Position numbers and translations under genes: made by a program. The notes beneath the pieces are model-generated. The model was not told the DNA's origin. It did no database searches and saw only the letters and a program-made list of their open reading frames with translations. Below, piece after piece: positions 11,931-24,600 of a stretch of 64,000 nucleotides of DNA. Every line of letters starts with the position of its first letter. Position 1 is the first letter of the stretch. Source of the DNA: Isoperla grammatica (Eukaryota; Arthropoda; Insecta; Plecoptera; Perlodidae); NCBI GenBank assembly GCA_945910005.1, contig OX246749.1, positions 28,186,444 through 28,250,443 of the forward strand, written 5' to 3'.

Positions 11931-13945
11931 CAAAAATTTCTACACTATTCGTACACTCGACGAGGTATAAAAAACAAAACCAATATCTGCATTTATCACT
12001 TTTACTACGTGCTACGGATTATTGCTGCAATAAACTTATATGACTGAAAACTCACTGACCGGCCTCAGAAGAAACTGACACATGGTCTCATTGTTATCAA
12101 ACATGAATAGCATTTTAACAGCTCATCCTGTCAAAAGCGTAATTTTATAGGGTGAAAGCGGGTTGCCTGAAGACGTATTCATGCATTTAGCGACAAAGGA
12201 GTTGCGTCAGGGGTATACAAGTACAACCATGGGGTAACATTTCATAGTCCCCAAATTCGTAGTCACAATACCAGGCCTAAATGCCAACCCCACAGAATTC
12301 CCCTTGAATTTCAACTAAGAACATAGTGTAAATCGTTTGTGCTGGTTTGTGCCGCATAACTTTTCGTTTCTGCTGCCCTCTAAGTACACTTAATTAAGAA
12401 CTCTAGTAAGGGGATGGGGGGCTAACTAAATGCCAGCACCCCGTTTATTGAATTTCAACTAACAAGAAGGCTAAAGTCAATCGTTTGTGCTGGTTTGTGC
12501 CTTAAAATGTTCGTTTGTGCCGCCCTATTCATTTATTGAATGTCAGATACATGTGTGCATGGCTATTGCCCAATCATTATAGTACAAGTGAGAGGCTGGT
12601 TATTGAACAAACACGTCTTACTCGGTTTACTACATGCATGGATGCATATTAAAAAGCGCGCAACATTATGTTTTTCTAAGTGAAAACTATGCGGCTTGTG
12701 GTTTCATAAGGATTAAGTACCTACTGTATAAAAATCAATTTTTAGTTTGAAAAGATTAGAATAGTTGTTATTTTTAATAAACATAATTGATAAGCAAATT
12801 TTAACGAATGTATAAAATTTTCAAACTAACGGGCGTTTTGTTTCAGTAGGTCTACAATCAATATCGTTTGAAGTTGGAAACTATAGTTATTGAACAATTA
12901 CGTTTTGATTTACTAAAAATATACATGAGTGTTTATTAAGTCCAAATAACCAATCAACTACACTTAAGTACCTATCCTATCTCTTTACAATGACGCGGCT
13001 CTAAATTAATCGTATTCATGTATATAAGGTTGATAAGTATATCATAACCAAAGGTTTGAAAACGCTAGATTAAACGGGGAATCGAACCCTAAACCTTCCA
13101 TCCGCACTTGAAGAATAGGATTAATAATTCTATCTAGATCAATGCTGAAAATTATTGGAATGTGCCTCCGGTGTCGGTGCAATCTTAGATGTTAATTAAA
13201 ACTGCAGGGGCGTAGTGAGGGAGGGATCAAAGTGCTAGACCCCCCCCCCCCAGAAATTATAAAGATCAATATTCAATATAATTTACTCATAACATTAACA
13301 GTGTTGTACTCTTTTCATAAACCTTTTAAAACTTGCGTCTTATGTCAATAGCGGCTGCAAAACCCTGTTATTATTGAGGAAGAACACCCCTCCCACATCA
13401 GATAATATTTATTCCTCCCCTCCACTCTGAACCACAAAACACTGGTTACGCTCGTGTTCGTCTATTTTTTTATATATATATTTATTTTAGGTGAGTGTGA
13501 CCGAAGTGGCGTAATAACCCGATATATTTTTAATTTTACAAACATATATATATAATATATATATAGACGTGTGACATACACATGATATATAAATTAACGT
13601 GTTGATGTATATACCTACTTCAAAGATTCCGTTAGTATTTCGTGTGGAATTGCTTAATTTGAAAATAGACCCGCAAACAAACTGTATATATTTGGAAAAT
13701 TCTGTTTTGATCCAGTCACATTTTTTGCATCCAACAGGCCCCCGCTGCCGTCAAGTAGCAGGTGCAGTCTTCTTTTTCAATAGATAGCACGGCCATGGCA
13801 CATGCTGCCTCGGCATTCTTCATGCCCATTCTGTTCCTTGAAAGCAAAGGTCTAAGTGAATATGCAGGGACTTAAAGAAGGCGTGCCCAACCCCCTCAAC
13901 GATCCAATCAAAGAAACCTTGTAAAACGCCCTGAATTTCAAAGCG
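11931..13945. other. Long AT-rich spacer
   Basis: No gene could be supported. It contains a diverged direct repeat at about 12300-12535 (shared AATCGTTTGTGCTGGTTTGT blocks about 135 bp apart), a C-run near 13240 and TATA-rich simple sequence near 13480-13565. Confidence 0.45.
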
Positions 13946-14345
13946 TGACGGTTAAAATCTCGAAAGTGCAAAATTACGAAAGTGTAAAATGTCGAAGGTG
14001 TAATTTTACGAAAGTGTAAAGCTTCGAATGTCCAATTTAACGAAAGTGCAAAACTACGAATGGCCGAATCCACGAAAGTTCAATGTCACGAATGTTCAAT
14101 TTTACGAAAGTGTAAACCACCGAATGTCTAAATCCCCGAAAGAGCAATTCGTCGAATGTGCAATATACCGAAAGTGCGTTTTCACGAATGTCATATTTCT
14201 CGAATGTGCAGTATCACGAAAGTACAAACTACCGAAAGTGTAATTTTTCGAAAGTGCATTTTCACGAAAGTGTAGAGTAACGAAAGTGCAATTTAACGAA
14301 TTTTCGGTGTTTTGCACTTTCGAGATTTTGCACTTTCGACATTTT
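13946..14345. repeat. 16-bp periodic array, copy B with inverted end
   Basis: Same 16-bp unit and order as copy A (7150-7592). Copy B ends at 14305-14345 with units in the opposite orientation (TTTTGCACTTTCGAGATTTTG). The array therefore folds back on itself, like a foldback transposon whose long inverted repeats consist of short tandem units. Confidence 0.85.
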
Positions 14346-14439
14346 GATACAGTGCCAAAATGACTTATTTGAATGTACTCTTGAACAGGGACGATATCGA
14401 AGTCAACATGGCAATGTTGACAGGCATCAAGCTGAAAAT

Positions 14440-15310
14440 TTGTACACAGACGTATTCCTGATGACAATACATGAATCAACTGTCATATTTACTAAATTGT
14501 CAATTAATTGATCATAATTAATTAATGTATGCTTTACATGGAAATCGATGAATATTTGAATCGATATTCCACCTACTTTTTAATGTCCGATCAAGCTAAA
14601 TTTTTTTACACAGACGTATTTCTAATGACAATACATGAATAAACTGTCATATTTACTAAATTGTCTATTAATTTATCATAATTAATTAATTAATGTTTTA
14701 TATGGAAATCGATGTTTAACCCACTTTCCAACGTCAAATCGAGTTGAACGTTTTCACACAGACGTATTCTTAATGACAATACATGAATCAATTGTCATAT
14801 TTACTAAATTTTTAGTTTATTCATTATAATTAATTAATTAATGTTTTACATGGAAATCGATGTTCAACCCACTTCCCAACGTCAAATCGAGTTGAAAGTT
14901 TTCACACAGACGTATTATTAATGACAATACACGTATCAATTGTCATATTTACTAAAAATAGTCAATTTATTCATCATAATTAATTAATGTTTTATATGGG
15001 AATCGATGTTTAACCCACTTCCCAACGTCGAATCGAGTTGAAAGTTTTCACACAGACGTATTGTTAATGACAATACTTGAATCAATTGTCATATTTACTA
15101 AATAATCAATTAAGTTATCATAATTAATTAATTGATGTTTTATATGGGGATCGATAAAACACTCACTTTCTAACGTCGAATTGAGCTGAAAGTTTGCGCA
15201 CGTACAGACGTATTCTTAATGACAATACATGAATCAATTGTCATATTTACTAAATAATCAACTAGACCATCATAATTAATAAATCGATATTCGATATATA
15301 TTCGATTGCA
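14440..15310. repeat. Satellite-like tandem repeat, ~145-165 bp, six units
   Basis: CACAGACGTATT starts recur near 14444, 14609, 14757, 14905, 15051 and 15205. Each is followed by AATGACAATACATGAATCAA, TTGTCATATTTACTAAAT and a TTAATTAATTAAT tract, then ATCGATGTTTAACCCACTT. A single related block (ATCGATATTCCACCTACTTT) also occurs at 6552, next to the LINE remnant. Confidence 0.9.
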
Positions 15311-15336
15311 AGATTCTTTAAGACTAAAAAGTATAA

Positions 15337-15640
15337 AATAATATTACATGAAAAAAATATATTTTTTTAAAAACAACGCTTATATTTAAATGCACTAAAA
15401 AGTAAAAAATAAATTTTCGCCCAACAAATTTTTGCCTCACTCGGAAAATAAAAGCGTTGGGCGCTTTCCCTGCATAAACAGCAGATTACTGCAATCTATG
15501 TCAATACCGAAAGCGCCCAACGCTTTTATTTTCCGAGTGAGGCAAAAATTTGTTGGGCGAAAATTTATTTTTTACTTTTTAGTGCATTTAAATATAAGCG
15601 TTGTTTTTAAAAAAATATATTTTTTTCATGTAATATTATT
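15337..15640. repeat. Perfect 132-bp inverted repeat (hairpin)
   Basis: Arms 15337-15468 and 15509-15640 are exact reverse complements over 132 bases, separated by a 40-base loop. By eye no mismatch is present. The octamer TCAATACC occurs both at the end of the loop (15501-15508) and just outside the right arm (15647-15654), suggesting an inverted duplication event. It could be a very young foldback MITE or a templated inversion. Confidence 0.9.
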
Positions 15641-15697
15641 CTGTAATCAATACCTTACAAAAATGTTATTGCCTACGGAAAACAAATGATGGCTTAC

Positions 15698-18600
15698 CGT
15701 GTGGTTTTGTCATGATTTTGTATTCATAATGTTTCGTTTTGGCTTTGTCACCGTGTAGAAATACCACCCCAATCACTGACTTCTGGGCAGTCTCGTTCAA
15801 ACCATCAACAAAGAGATTCATTTGTAGTTCATCTTTCACCCCACGCACAGCTGGAATCAGAGCATTGCGTGGATCTTAGACAAGTAAAGAGTATTGTGCC
15901 GAAAATAACTATTCGTGTAGGCCTATATAGATATTTCCCAGGATTGATCTAGGAATATAAGTGTAGTATGAACAGTCAAGTGTCAATTTAATAACAGGAT
16001 TGTTTGCTATGTTATTGATTTTGTTTCATGATATTTTACATAAGAATGACCAACTCTGAAGCAACCTTAAACAAATGTTATACTTAACTCGACTGTGCGT
16101 GCGTTCGTCACTGCCCTCAAGCCAGATCACAATGACAACAATGCACAACAGAAACAAATTCACCGTAACATACTTAAAATTAAGTAAGTATTGTTGAGAA
16201 TTTTTGTCACTATTTTGTAGTCTCTGTAGTCTCGTCCCCACATCTCCGGCGACGCCAGTTGCTGACACTAGCTAGGCGTGTACGGTACCTACTTACTCAA
16301 GCCGGGTGTCTCCATAGCCGTAACCTCTTCCTGTAGTCTCGTCCCCACATCTCCGGCGACGCCAGTTGTTGCTGACACTAGCCAGGCGTGTACGGTACCT
16401 ACTTACTCAAGCCGGGTGTCTCCATAGCCGTAACCTCTTCCTGTAGTCTCGTCCCCACATCTCCGGCGACGCCAGTTGTTGCTGACACTAGCCAGGCGTG
16501 TACGGTACCTACTTACTCAAGCCGGGTGTCTCCATAGCCGTAACCTCTTCCTGTAGTCTCGTCCCCACATCTCCGGCGACGCCAGTTGTTGCTGACACTA
16601 GCCAGGCGTGTACGGTACCTACTTACTCAAGCCGGGTGTCTCCATAGCCGTAACCTCTTCCTGTAGTCTCGTCCCCACATCTCCGGCGACGCCAGTTGTT
16701 GCTGACACTAGCCAGGCGTGTACGGTACCTACTTACTCAAGCCGGGTGTCTCCATAGCCGTAACCTCTTCCTGTAGTCTCGTCCCCACATCTCCGGCCAC
16801 GCCAGTTGTTGCTGACACTAGCTAGGCGTGTACGGTACCTACTTACTCAAGCCGGGTGTCTCCATAGCCGTAACCTCTTCCTGTAGTCTCGTCCCCACAT
16901 CTCCGGCGACGCCAGTTGTTGCTGACACTAGCCAGGCGTGTACGGTACCTACTTACTCAAGCCGGGTGTCTCCATAGCCGTAACCTCTTCCTGGGAGGCA
17001 AGTTTTTAAACACACGTTTGCAGTCACAACGTAACGTCAAAACGTGAATCCATCCCACTCGTTTTTGGTGGCTTGGAAAATATGCAAGTTTTTAAAACCA
17101 AAACGTACGTTGTGATCTAATTGTGTATTGCTGTTTATTCCCGTTGCGATTGTTCCATGGTGCTCATACTTTGTGATTGTAAACGTTCTTTGACCAATCA
17201 GAAACGAGCTTCATTACGCCTAGCGCTAGCAACGACAACTACACAAACTATTTACCAGCTGTCAGTTGTCAAACTTTTGTTATCCTCACAAGTGTCAAAA
17301 GGTAAGGTCTAGGCCTAGATTTCTTAAGTAAGGGCCTAGGCCTACCTCTAGAGCATGTTTTTATTAATAAATTTTGCATCCGAAAGTTGAAAAGAGTCTA
17401 CGCGCTCCTCAAACCAATCTAAATCATTATTGTCTAAACCATTTTTGTCTAAATCATTATTGTCTCCTTCATCTGCGGCATTTTCAATCTCATCGCAAAA
17501 CTACGTATTCAATTGTTTGTTGTTGTTCTGGTCACCACGGCTGTCTGAAAAGAAGCATTAACTGCCATCGAGTACAATTTAATCATGGGGGCAGTGATTT
17601 AAAACGTGAAAAATTATCCAACCACGAGTATTTCGATGGCGGGAGGGAACGTCACGTTTCGAGACGTGAATTCGTTGGCGTTGTGGTTTAAAAACTTGCA
17701 TTCTGCGCAAAACGTACGTTTTGATCGTCACGTGACCCGCCAAGCCACCTTTTTTTAGGAAGTGACTGCAAACGTGTGTTTAAAAACTTGCCTCCCTGTA
17801 GTCCGTCCCCACATCTCCGGCGACGCCAGTTGTTGCTGACACTAGCTAGGCGTGTACGGTACCTACTTACTCAAGCCGGGTGTCCTCATAGCCGTTACCT
17901 CTTCCTGTAGTCTCGTCCCCACATCTCCGGCGACGCCAGTTGTTGCTGACACTAGCTAGGCGTGTACGGTACCTACTTACTCAAGCCGGGTGTCTCATAG
18001 CCGTAACCTCTTTCTGTAGTCTCGTCCCCACATCTCCGGCGACGCCAGTTGTTGCTGACACTAGCTAGGCGTGTACGGTACCTACTTACTCAAGCCGGGT
18101 GTATAGCCGTAACCTCTTCCTGTAGTCTCGTCCCCACATCTCCGGCGACGCCAGTTGTTGCTGACACTAGCTAGGCGTGTACGGTACCTACTTACTCAAG
18201 CCGGGTGTATGGCCGTAACCTCTTCCTGTAGTCTCGTCCCCACATCTCCGGCGACGCCAGTTGTTGCTGACACTAGCTAGGCGTGTACGGTACCTACTTA
18301 CTCAAGCCGGGTGTATGGCCGTAACCTCTTCCTGTAGTCTCGTCCCCACATCTCCGGCGACGCCAGTTGTTGCTGACACTAGCTAGGCGTGTACGGTACC
18401 TACTTACTTAAGCCGGGTGTCCCCATAGCCGTAACCTCTTCCTGTAGTATCGTCCCCACATCTCCGGCGACGCCAGTTGTTGCTGACACTAGCTAGGCGT
18501 GTACGGTACCTACTTACTCAAGCCGGGTGTATGGCCGTAACCTCTTCCTGTAGTCTCGTCCCCACATCTCCGGCGACGCCAGTTGTTGCTGACACTAGCT

Positions 18601-21600
18601 AGGCGTGTACGGTACCTACTTACTCAAGCCGGGTGTCCCCATAGATGTAACCTCTTCCTGTAGTCTCGTCCCCACATCTCCGGCGACGCCAGTTGTTGCT
18701 GACACTAGCTAGGCGTGTACGGTACCTACTTACTCAAGCCGGGTGTCTCTATAGCCGTAACCTCTTCCTGTAGTCTCGTCCCCACATCTCCGGCGACGCC
18801 AGTTGTTGCTGACACTAGCTAGGCGTGTACGGTACCTACTTACTCAAGCCGGGTGTCTCATAGCCGTAACCTCTTCCTGTAGTCTCGTCCCCACATCTCC
18901 GGCGACGCCAGTTGTTGCTGACACTAGCTAGGCGTGTACGGTACCTACTTACACAAGCCGGGTGTCCTCATAGCCGTAACCTCTTCCTGTAGTCTCGTCC
19001 CCACATCTCCGGCGACGCCAGTTGTTGCTGACACTAGCTAGGCGTGTACGGTACCTACTTACACAAGCCGGGTGTACCCATAGATGTAACCTCTTCCTGT
19101 AGTCTCGTCCCCACATCTCCGGCGACGCCAGTTGTTGCTGACACTAGCTAGGCGTGTACGGTACCTACTTACACAAGCCGGGTGTACCCATAGATGTAAC
19201 CTCTTCCTGTAGTCTCGTCCCCACATCTCCGGCGACGCCAGTTGTTGCTGACACTAGCTAGGCGTGTACGGTACCTACTTACTCAAGCCGGGTGTCTCAT
19301 AGCCGTAACCTCTTCCTGTAGTCTCGTCCCCACATCTCCGGCGACGCCAGTTGTTGCTGACACTAGCTAGGCGTGTACGGTACCTACTTACTCAAGCCGG
19401 GTGTCCCCATAGCCGTAACCTCTTCCTGTAGTCTCGTCCCCACATCTCCGGCGACGCCAGTTGTTGCTGACACTAGCTAGGCGTGTACGGTACCTACTTA
19501 CTCAAGCCGGGTGTCCCCATAGCCGTAACCTCTTCCTGTAGTCTCGTCCCCACATCTCCGGCGACGCCAGTTGTTGCTGACACTAGCTAGGCGTGTACGG
19601 TACCTACTTACTCAAGCCGGGTGTCTCCATAGCCGTAACCTCTTCCTGTAGTCTCGTCCCCACATCTCCGGCGACGCCAGTTGTTGCTGACACCAGCTAG
19701 GCGTGTACGGTACCTACTTACTCAAGCCGGGTGTCATAGCCGTAACCTCTTCCTGTAGTCTCGTCCCCACATCTCCGGCGACGCCAGTTGTTGCTGACAC
19801 TAGTTAGGCGTGTACGGTACCTACTTACTCAAGCCGGGTGTCTCTATAGCCGTAACCTCTTCCTGTAGTCTCGTCCCCACATCTCCGGCGACGCCAGTTG
19901 TTGCTGACACTAGCTAGGCGTGTACGGTACCTACTTACTCAAGCCGGGTGTCGCTATAGTCGTAACCTCTTCCTGTAGTCTCGTCCCCACATCTCCGGCG
20001 ACGCCAGTTGCTGACACTAGCTAGGCGTGTACGGTACCTACTTACTCAAGCCGGGTGTCATAGCCGTAACCTCTTCCTGTAGTCTCGTCCCCACATCTCC
20101 GGCGACGCCAGTTGTTGCTGACACTAGCTAGGCGTGTACGGTACCTACTTACTCAAGCCGGGTGTCTCTATAGCCGTAACCTCTTCCTGTAGTCTCGTCC
20201 CCACATCTCCGGCGACGCCAGTTGCTGACACTAGCTAGGCGTGTACGGTACCTACTTACTCAAGCCGGGTGTCCTCATAGCCGTAACCTCTTCCTGTAGT
20301 CTCGTCCCCACATCTCCGGCGACGCCAGTTGTTGCTGACACTAGCTAGGCGTGTACGGTACCTACTTACTCAAGCCGGGTGTCGCTATAGTCGTAACCTC
20401 TTCCTGTAGTCTCGTCCCCACATCTCCGGCGACGCCAGTTGTTGCTGACACTAGCTAGGCGTGTACGGTTCCTACTTACTCAAGCCGGGTGTATGGCCGT
20501 AACCTCTTCCTGTTGTCTCGTCCCCACATCTCCGGCGACGCCAGTTGTTGCTGACACTAGCTAGGCGTGTACGGTACCTACTTACTCAAGCCGGGTGTAT
20601 GGCCGTAACCTCTTCCTGTTGTCTCGTCCCCACATCTCCGGCGACGCCAGTTGTTGCTGACACTAGCTAGGCGTGTACGGTACCTACTTACTCAAGCCGG
20701 GTGTCGCTATAGTCGTAACCTTTTCCTGTAGTCTCGTCCCCACAACTTCGGCGACGCCAGTTGTTGCTGACACTAGCTAGGCGTGTACGGTACCTACTTA
20801 CTCAAGCCGGGTGTCTCTATAGCCGTAACCTCTTCCTGTAGTCTCGTCCCCACATCTCCGGCGACGCCAGTTGTTGCTGACACTAGCTAGGCGTGTACGG
20901 TACCTACTTACTCAAGCCGGGTGTCTCTATAGCCGTAACCTCTTCCTGTAGTCTCGTCCCCACATCTCCGGCGACGCCAGTTGTTGCTGACACTAGCTAG
21001 GCGTGTACGGTACCTACTTACTCAAGCCGGGTGTCTCCATAGCCGTAACCTCTTCCTGTAGTCTCGTCCCCACATCTCCGGCGACGCCAGTTGTTGCTGA
21101 CACTAGTTAGGCGTGTACGGTACCTACTTACTCAAGCCGGGTGTCGCTATAGTCGTAACCTCTTCCTGTAGTCTCGTCCCCACATCTCCGGCGACGCCAG
21201 TTGTTGCTGACACTAGCTAGGCGTGTACGGTACCTACTTACTCAAGCCGGGTGTATGGCCGTAACCTCTTCCTGTAGTCTCGTCCCCACATCTCCGGCGA
21301 CGCCAGTTGTTGCTGACACTAGCTAGGCGTGTACGGTACCTACTTACTCAAGCCGGGTGTCGCTATAGTCGTAACCTCTTCCTGTAGTCTCGTCCCCACA
21401 TCTCCGGCGACGCCAGTTGTTGCTGACACTAGCTAGGCGTGTACGGTACCTACTTACTCAAGCCGGGTGTCGCTATAGTCGTAACCTCTTCCTGTAGTCT
21501 CGTCCCCACATCTCCGGCGACGCCAGTAGTTGTTGCTGACACTAGCTAGGCGTGTACGGTACCTACTTACTCAAGCCGGGTGTCGCTATAGTCGTAACCT

Positions 21601-24600
21601 CTTCCTGTAGTCTCGTCCCCACATCTCCGGCGACGCCAGTTGTTGCTGACACTAGTTAGGCGTGTACGGTACCTACTTACTCAAGCCGGGTGTCCCCACA
21701 GCCGTAACCTCTTCCTGTAGTCTCGTCCCCACATCTCCGGCGACGCCAGTTGTTGCTGACACTAGCTAGGCGTGTACGGTACCTACTTACTCAAGCCGGG
21801 TGTCATAGCCGTAACCTCTTCCTGTAGTCTCGTCCCCACATCTCCGGCGACGCCAGTTGTTGCTGACACTATAGCCAGGCGTGTACGGTACCTACTTACA
21901 CAAGCCGGGTGTCCCCATAGATGTAACCTCTTCCTGTAGTCTCGTCCCCACATCTCCGGCGACGCCAGTTGTTGCTGACACTAGCTAGGCGTGTACGGTA
22001 CCTACTTACACAAGCCGGGTGTCCCCATAGATGTAACCTCTTCCTGTAGTCTCGTCCCCACATCTCCGGCGACGCCAGTTGTTGCTGACACTAGCTAGGC
22101 GTGTACGGTACCTACTTACTCAAGCCGGGTGTCCCCATAGCCGTAACCTCTTCCTGTAGTCTCGTCCCCACATCTCCGGCGACGCCAGTTGTTGCTGACA
22201 CTAGCTAGGCGTGTACGGTACCTACTTACTCAAGCCGGGTGTCATAGCCGTAACCTCTTCCTGTAGTCTCGTCCCCACATCTCCGGCGACGCCAGTTGTT
22301 GCTGACACTAGCTAGGCGTGTACGGTACCTACTTACTCAAGCCGGGTGTCCCCATAGCCGTAACCTCTTCCTGTAGTCTCGTCCCCACATCCCCGGCGAC
22401 GCCAGTTGTTGCTGACACTAGCTAGGCGTGTACGGTACCTACTTACACAAGCCGGGTGTCTCATAGCCGTAACCTCTTCCTGTAGTCTCGTCCCCACATC
22501 CCCGGCGACGCCAGTTGTTGCTGACACTAGCTAGGCGTGTACGGTACCTACTTACTCAAGCCGGGTGTCCCCATAGCCGTAACCTCTTCCTGTAGTCTCG
22601 TCCCCACATCTCCGGCGACGCCAGTTGTTGCTGACACTAGCTAGGCGTGTACGGTACCTACTTACTCAAGCCGGGTGTCTCCATAGCCGTAACCTCTTCC
22701 TGTAGTCTCGTCCCCACATCTCCGGCCACGCCAGTTGTTGCTGACACTAGCTAGGCGTGTACGGTACCTACTTACTCAAGCCGGGTGTCTCACAGCCGTA
22801 ACCTCTTCCTGTAGTCTCGTCCCCACATCTCCGGCCACGCCAGTTGTTGCTGACACTAGCTAGGCGTGTACGGTACCTACTTACTCAAGCCAGGTGTCTC
22901 CATAGCCGTAACCTCTTCCTGTAGTCTCGTCCCCACATCTCCGGCCACGCCAGTTGTTGCTGACACTAGCTAGGCGTGTACGGTACCTACTTACTCAAGC
23001 CGGGTGTCCCCACAGCCGTAACCTCTTCCTGTAGTCTCGTCCCCACAACTTCGGCGACGCCAGTTGTTGCTGACACTAGCTAGGCGTGTACGGTACCTAC
23101 TTACTCAAGCCGGGTGTCTCTATAGCCGTAACCTCTTCCTGTAGTCTCGTCCCCACATCTCCGGCGACGCCAGTTGTTGCTGACACTAGCTAGGCGTGTA
23201 CGGTACCTACTTACTCAAGCCGGGTGTCTCACAGCCGTAACCTCTTCCTGTAGTCTCGTCCCCACATCTCCGGCGACGCCAGTTGTTGCTGACACTAGCC
23301 AGGCGTGTACGGTACCTACTTACTTAAGCCGGGTGTCCCCATAGCCGTAACCTCTTCCTGTAGTCTCGTCCCCACATATCCGGCGACGCCAGTTGTTGCT
23401 GACACTAGCCAGGCGTGTACGGTACCTACTTACTCAAGCCGGGTGTCCCCATAGCCGTAACCTCTTCCTGTAGTCTCGTCCCCACATCTCCGGCGACGCC
23501 AGTTGTTGCTGACACTAGCTAGGCGTGTACGGTACCTACTTACTCAAGCCGGTTGTCTCCATAGCCGTAACCTCTTCCTGTAGTCTCGTCCCCACATCTC
23601 CGGCGACGCCAGTTGTTGCTGACACTAGCTAGGCGTGTACGGTACCTACTTACTCAAGCCGGGTGTCCTCATAGCTGTAACCTCTTCCTGTAGTCTCGTC
23701 CCCACATCTCCGGCGACGCCAGTTGTTGCTGACACTAGCTAGGCGTGTACGGTACATACTTACTCAAGCCGGGTGTCCTCATAGCCGTAACCTCTTCCTG
23801 TAGTCTCGTCCCCACATCTCCGGCGACGCCAGTTGTTGCTGACACTAGCTAGGCGTGTACGGTACCTACTTACACAAGCCGGGTGTCCTCATAGCCGTAA
23901 CCTCTTCCTGTAGTCTCGTCCCCACATCTCCGGCGACGCCAGTTGTTGCTGACACTAGCTAGGCGTGTACGGTACCTACTTACTCAAGCCGGGTGTCCTC
24001 ATAGCCGTAACCTCTTCCTGTAGTCTCGTCCCCACATCTCCGGCGACGCCAGTTGTTGCTGACACTAGCTAGGCGTGTACGGTACCTACTTACTCAAGCC
24101 GGGTGTCTCCATAGCCGTAACCTCTTCCTGTAGTCTCGTCCCCACATCTCCGGCGACGCCAGTTGTTGCTGACACTAGCTAGGCGTGTACGGTACCTACT
24201 TACACAAGCCGGGTGTATAGCCGTAACCTCTTCCTGTAGTCTCGTCCCCACATCTCCGGCGACGCCAGTTGTTGCTGACACTATAGCCAGGCGTGTACGG
24301 TACCTACTTACTCAAGCCGGGTGTCCTTATAGCCGTTACCTCTTCCTGTAGTCTCGTCCCCACATCTCCGGCGACGCCAGTTGTTGCTGACACTAGCTAG
24401 GCGTGTACGGTACCTACTTACACAAGCCGGGTGTCCCCATAGATGTAACCTCTTCCTGTAGTCTCGTCCCCACATCTCCGGCGACGCCAGTTGTTGCTGA
24501 CACTAGCTAGGCGTGTACGGTACCTACTTACTCAAGCCGGGTGTCCTCATAGCCGTAACCTCTTCCTGTAGTCTCGTCCCCACATCTCCGGCGACGCCAG

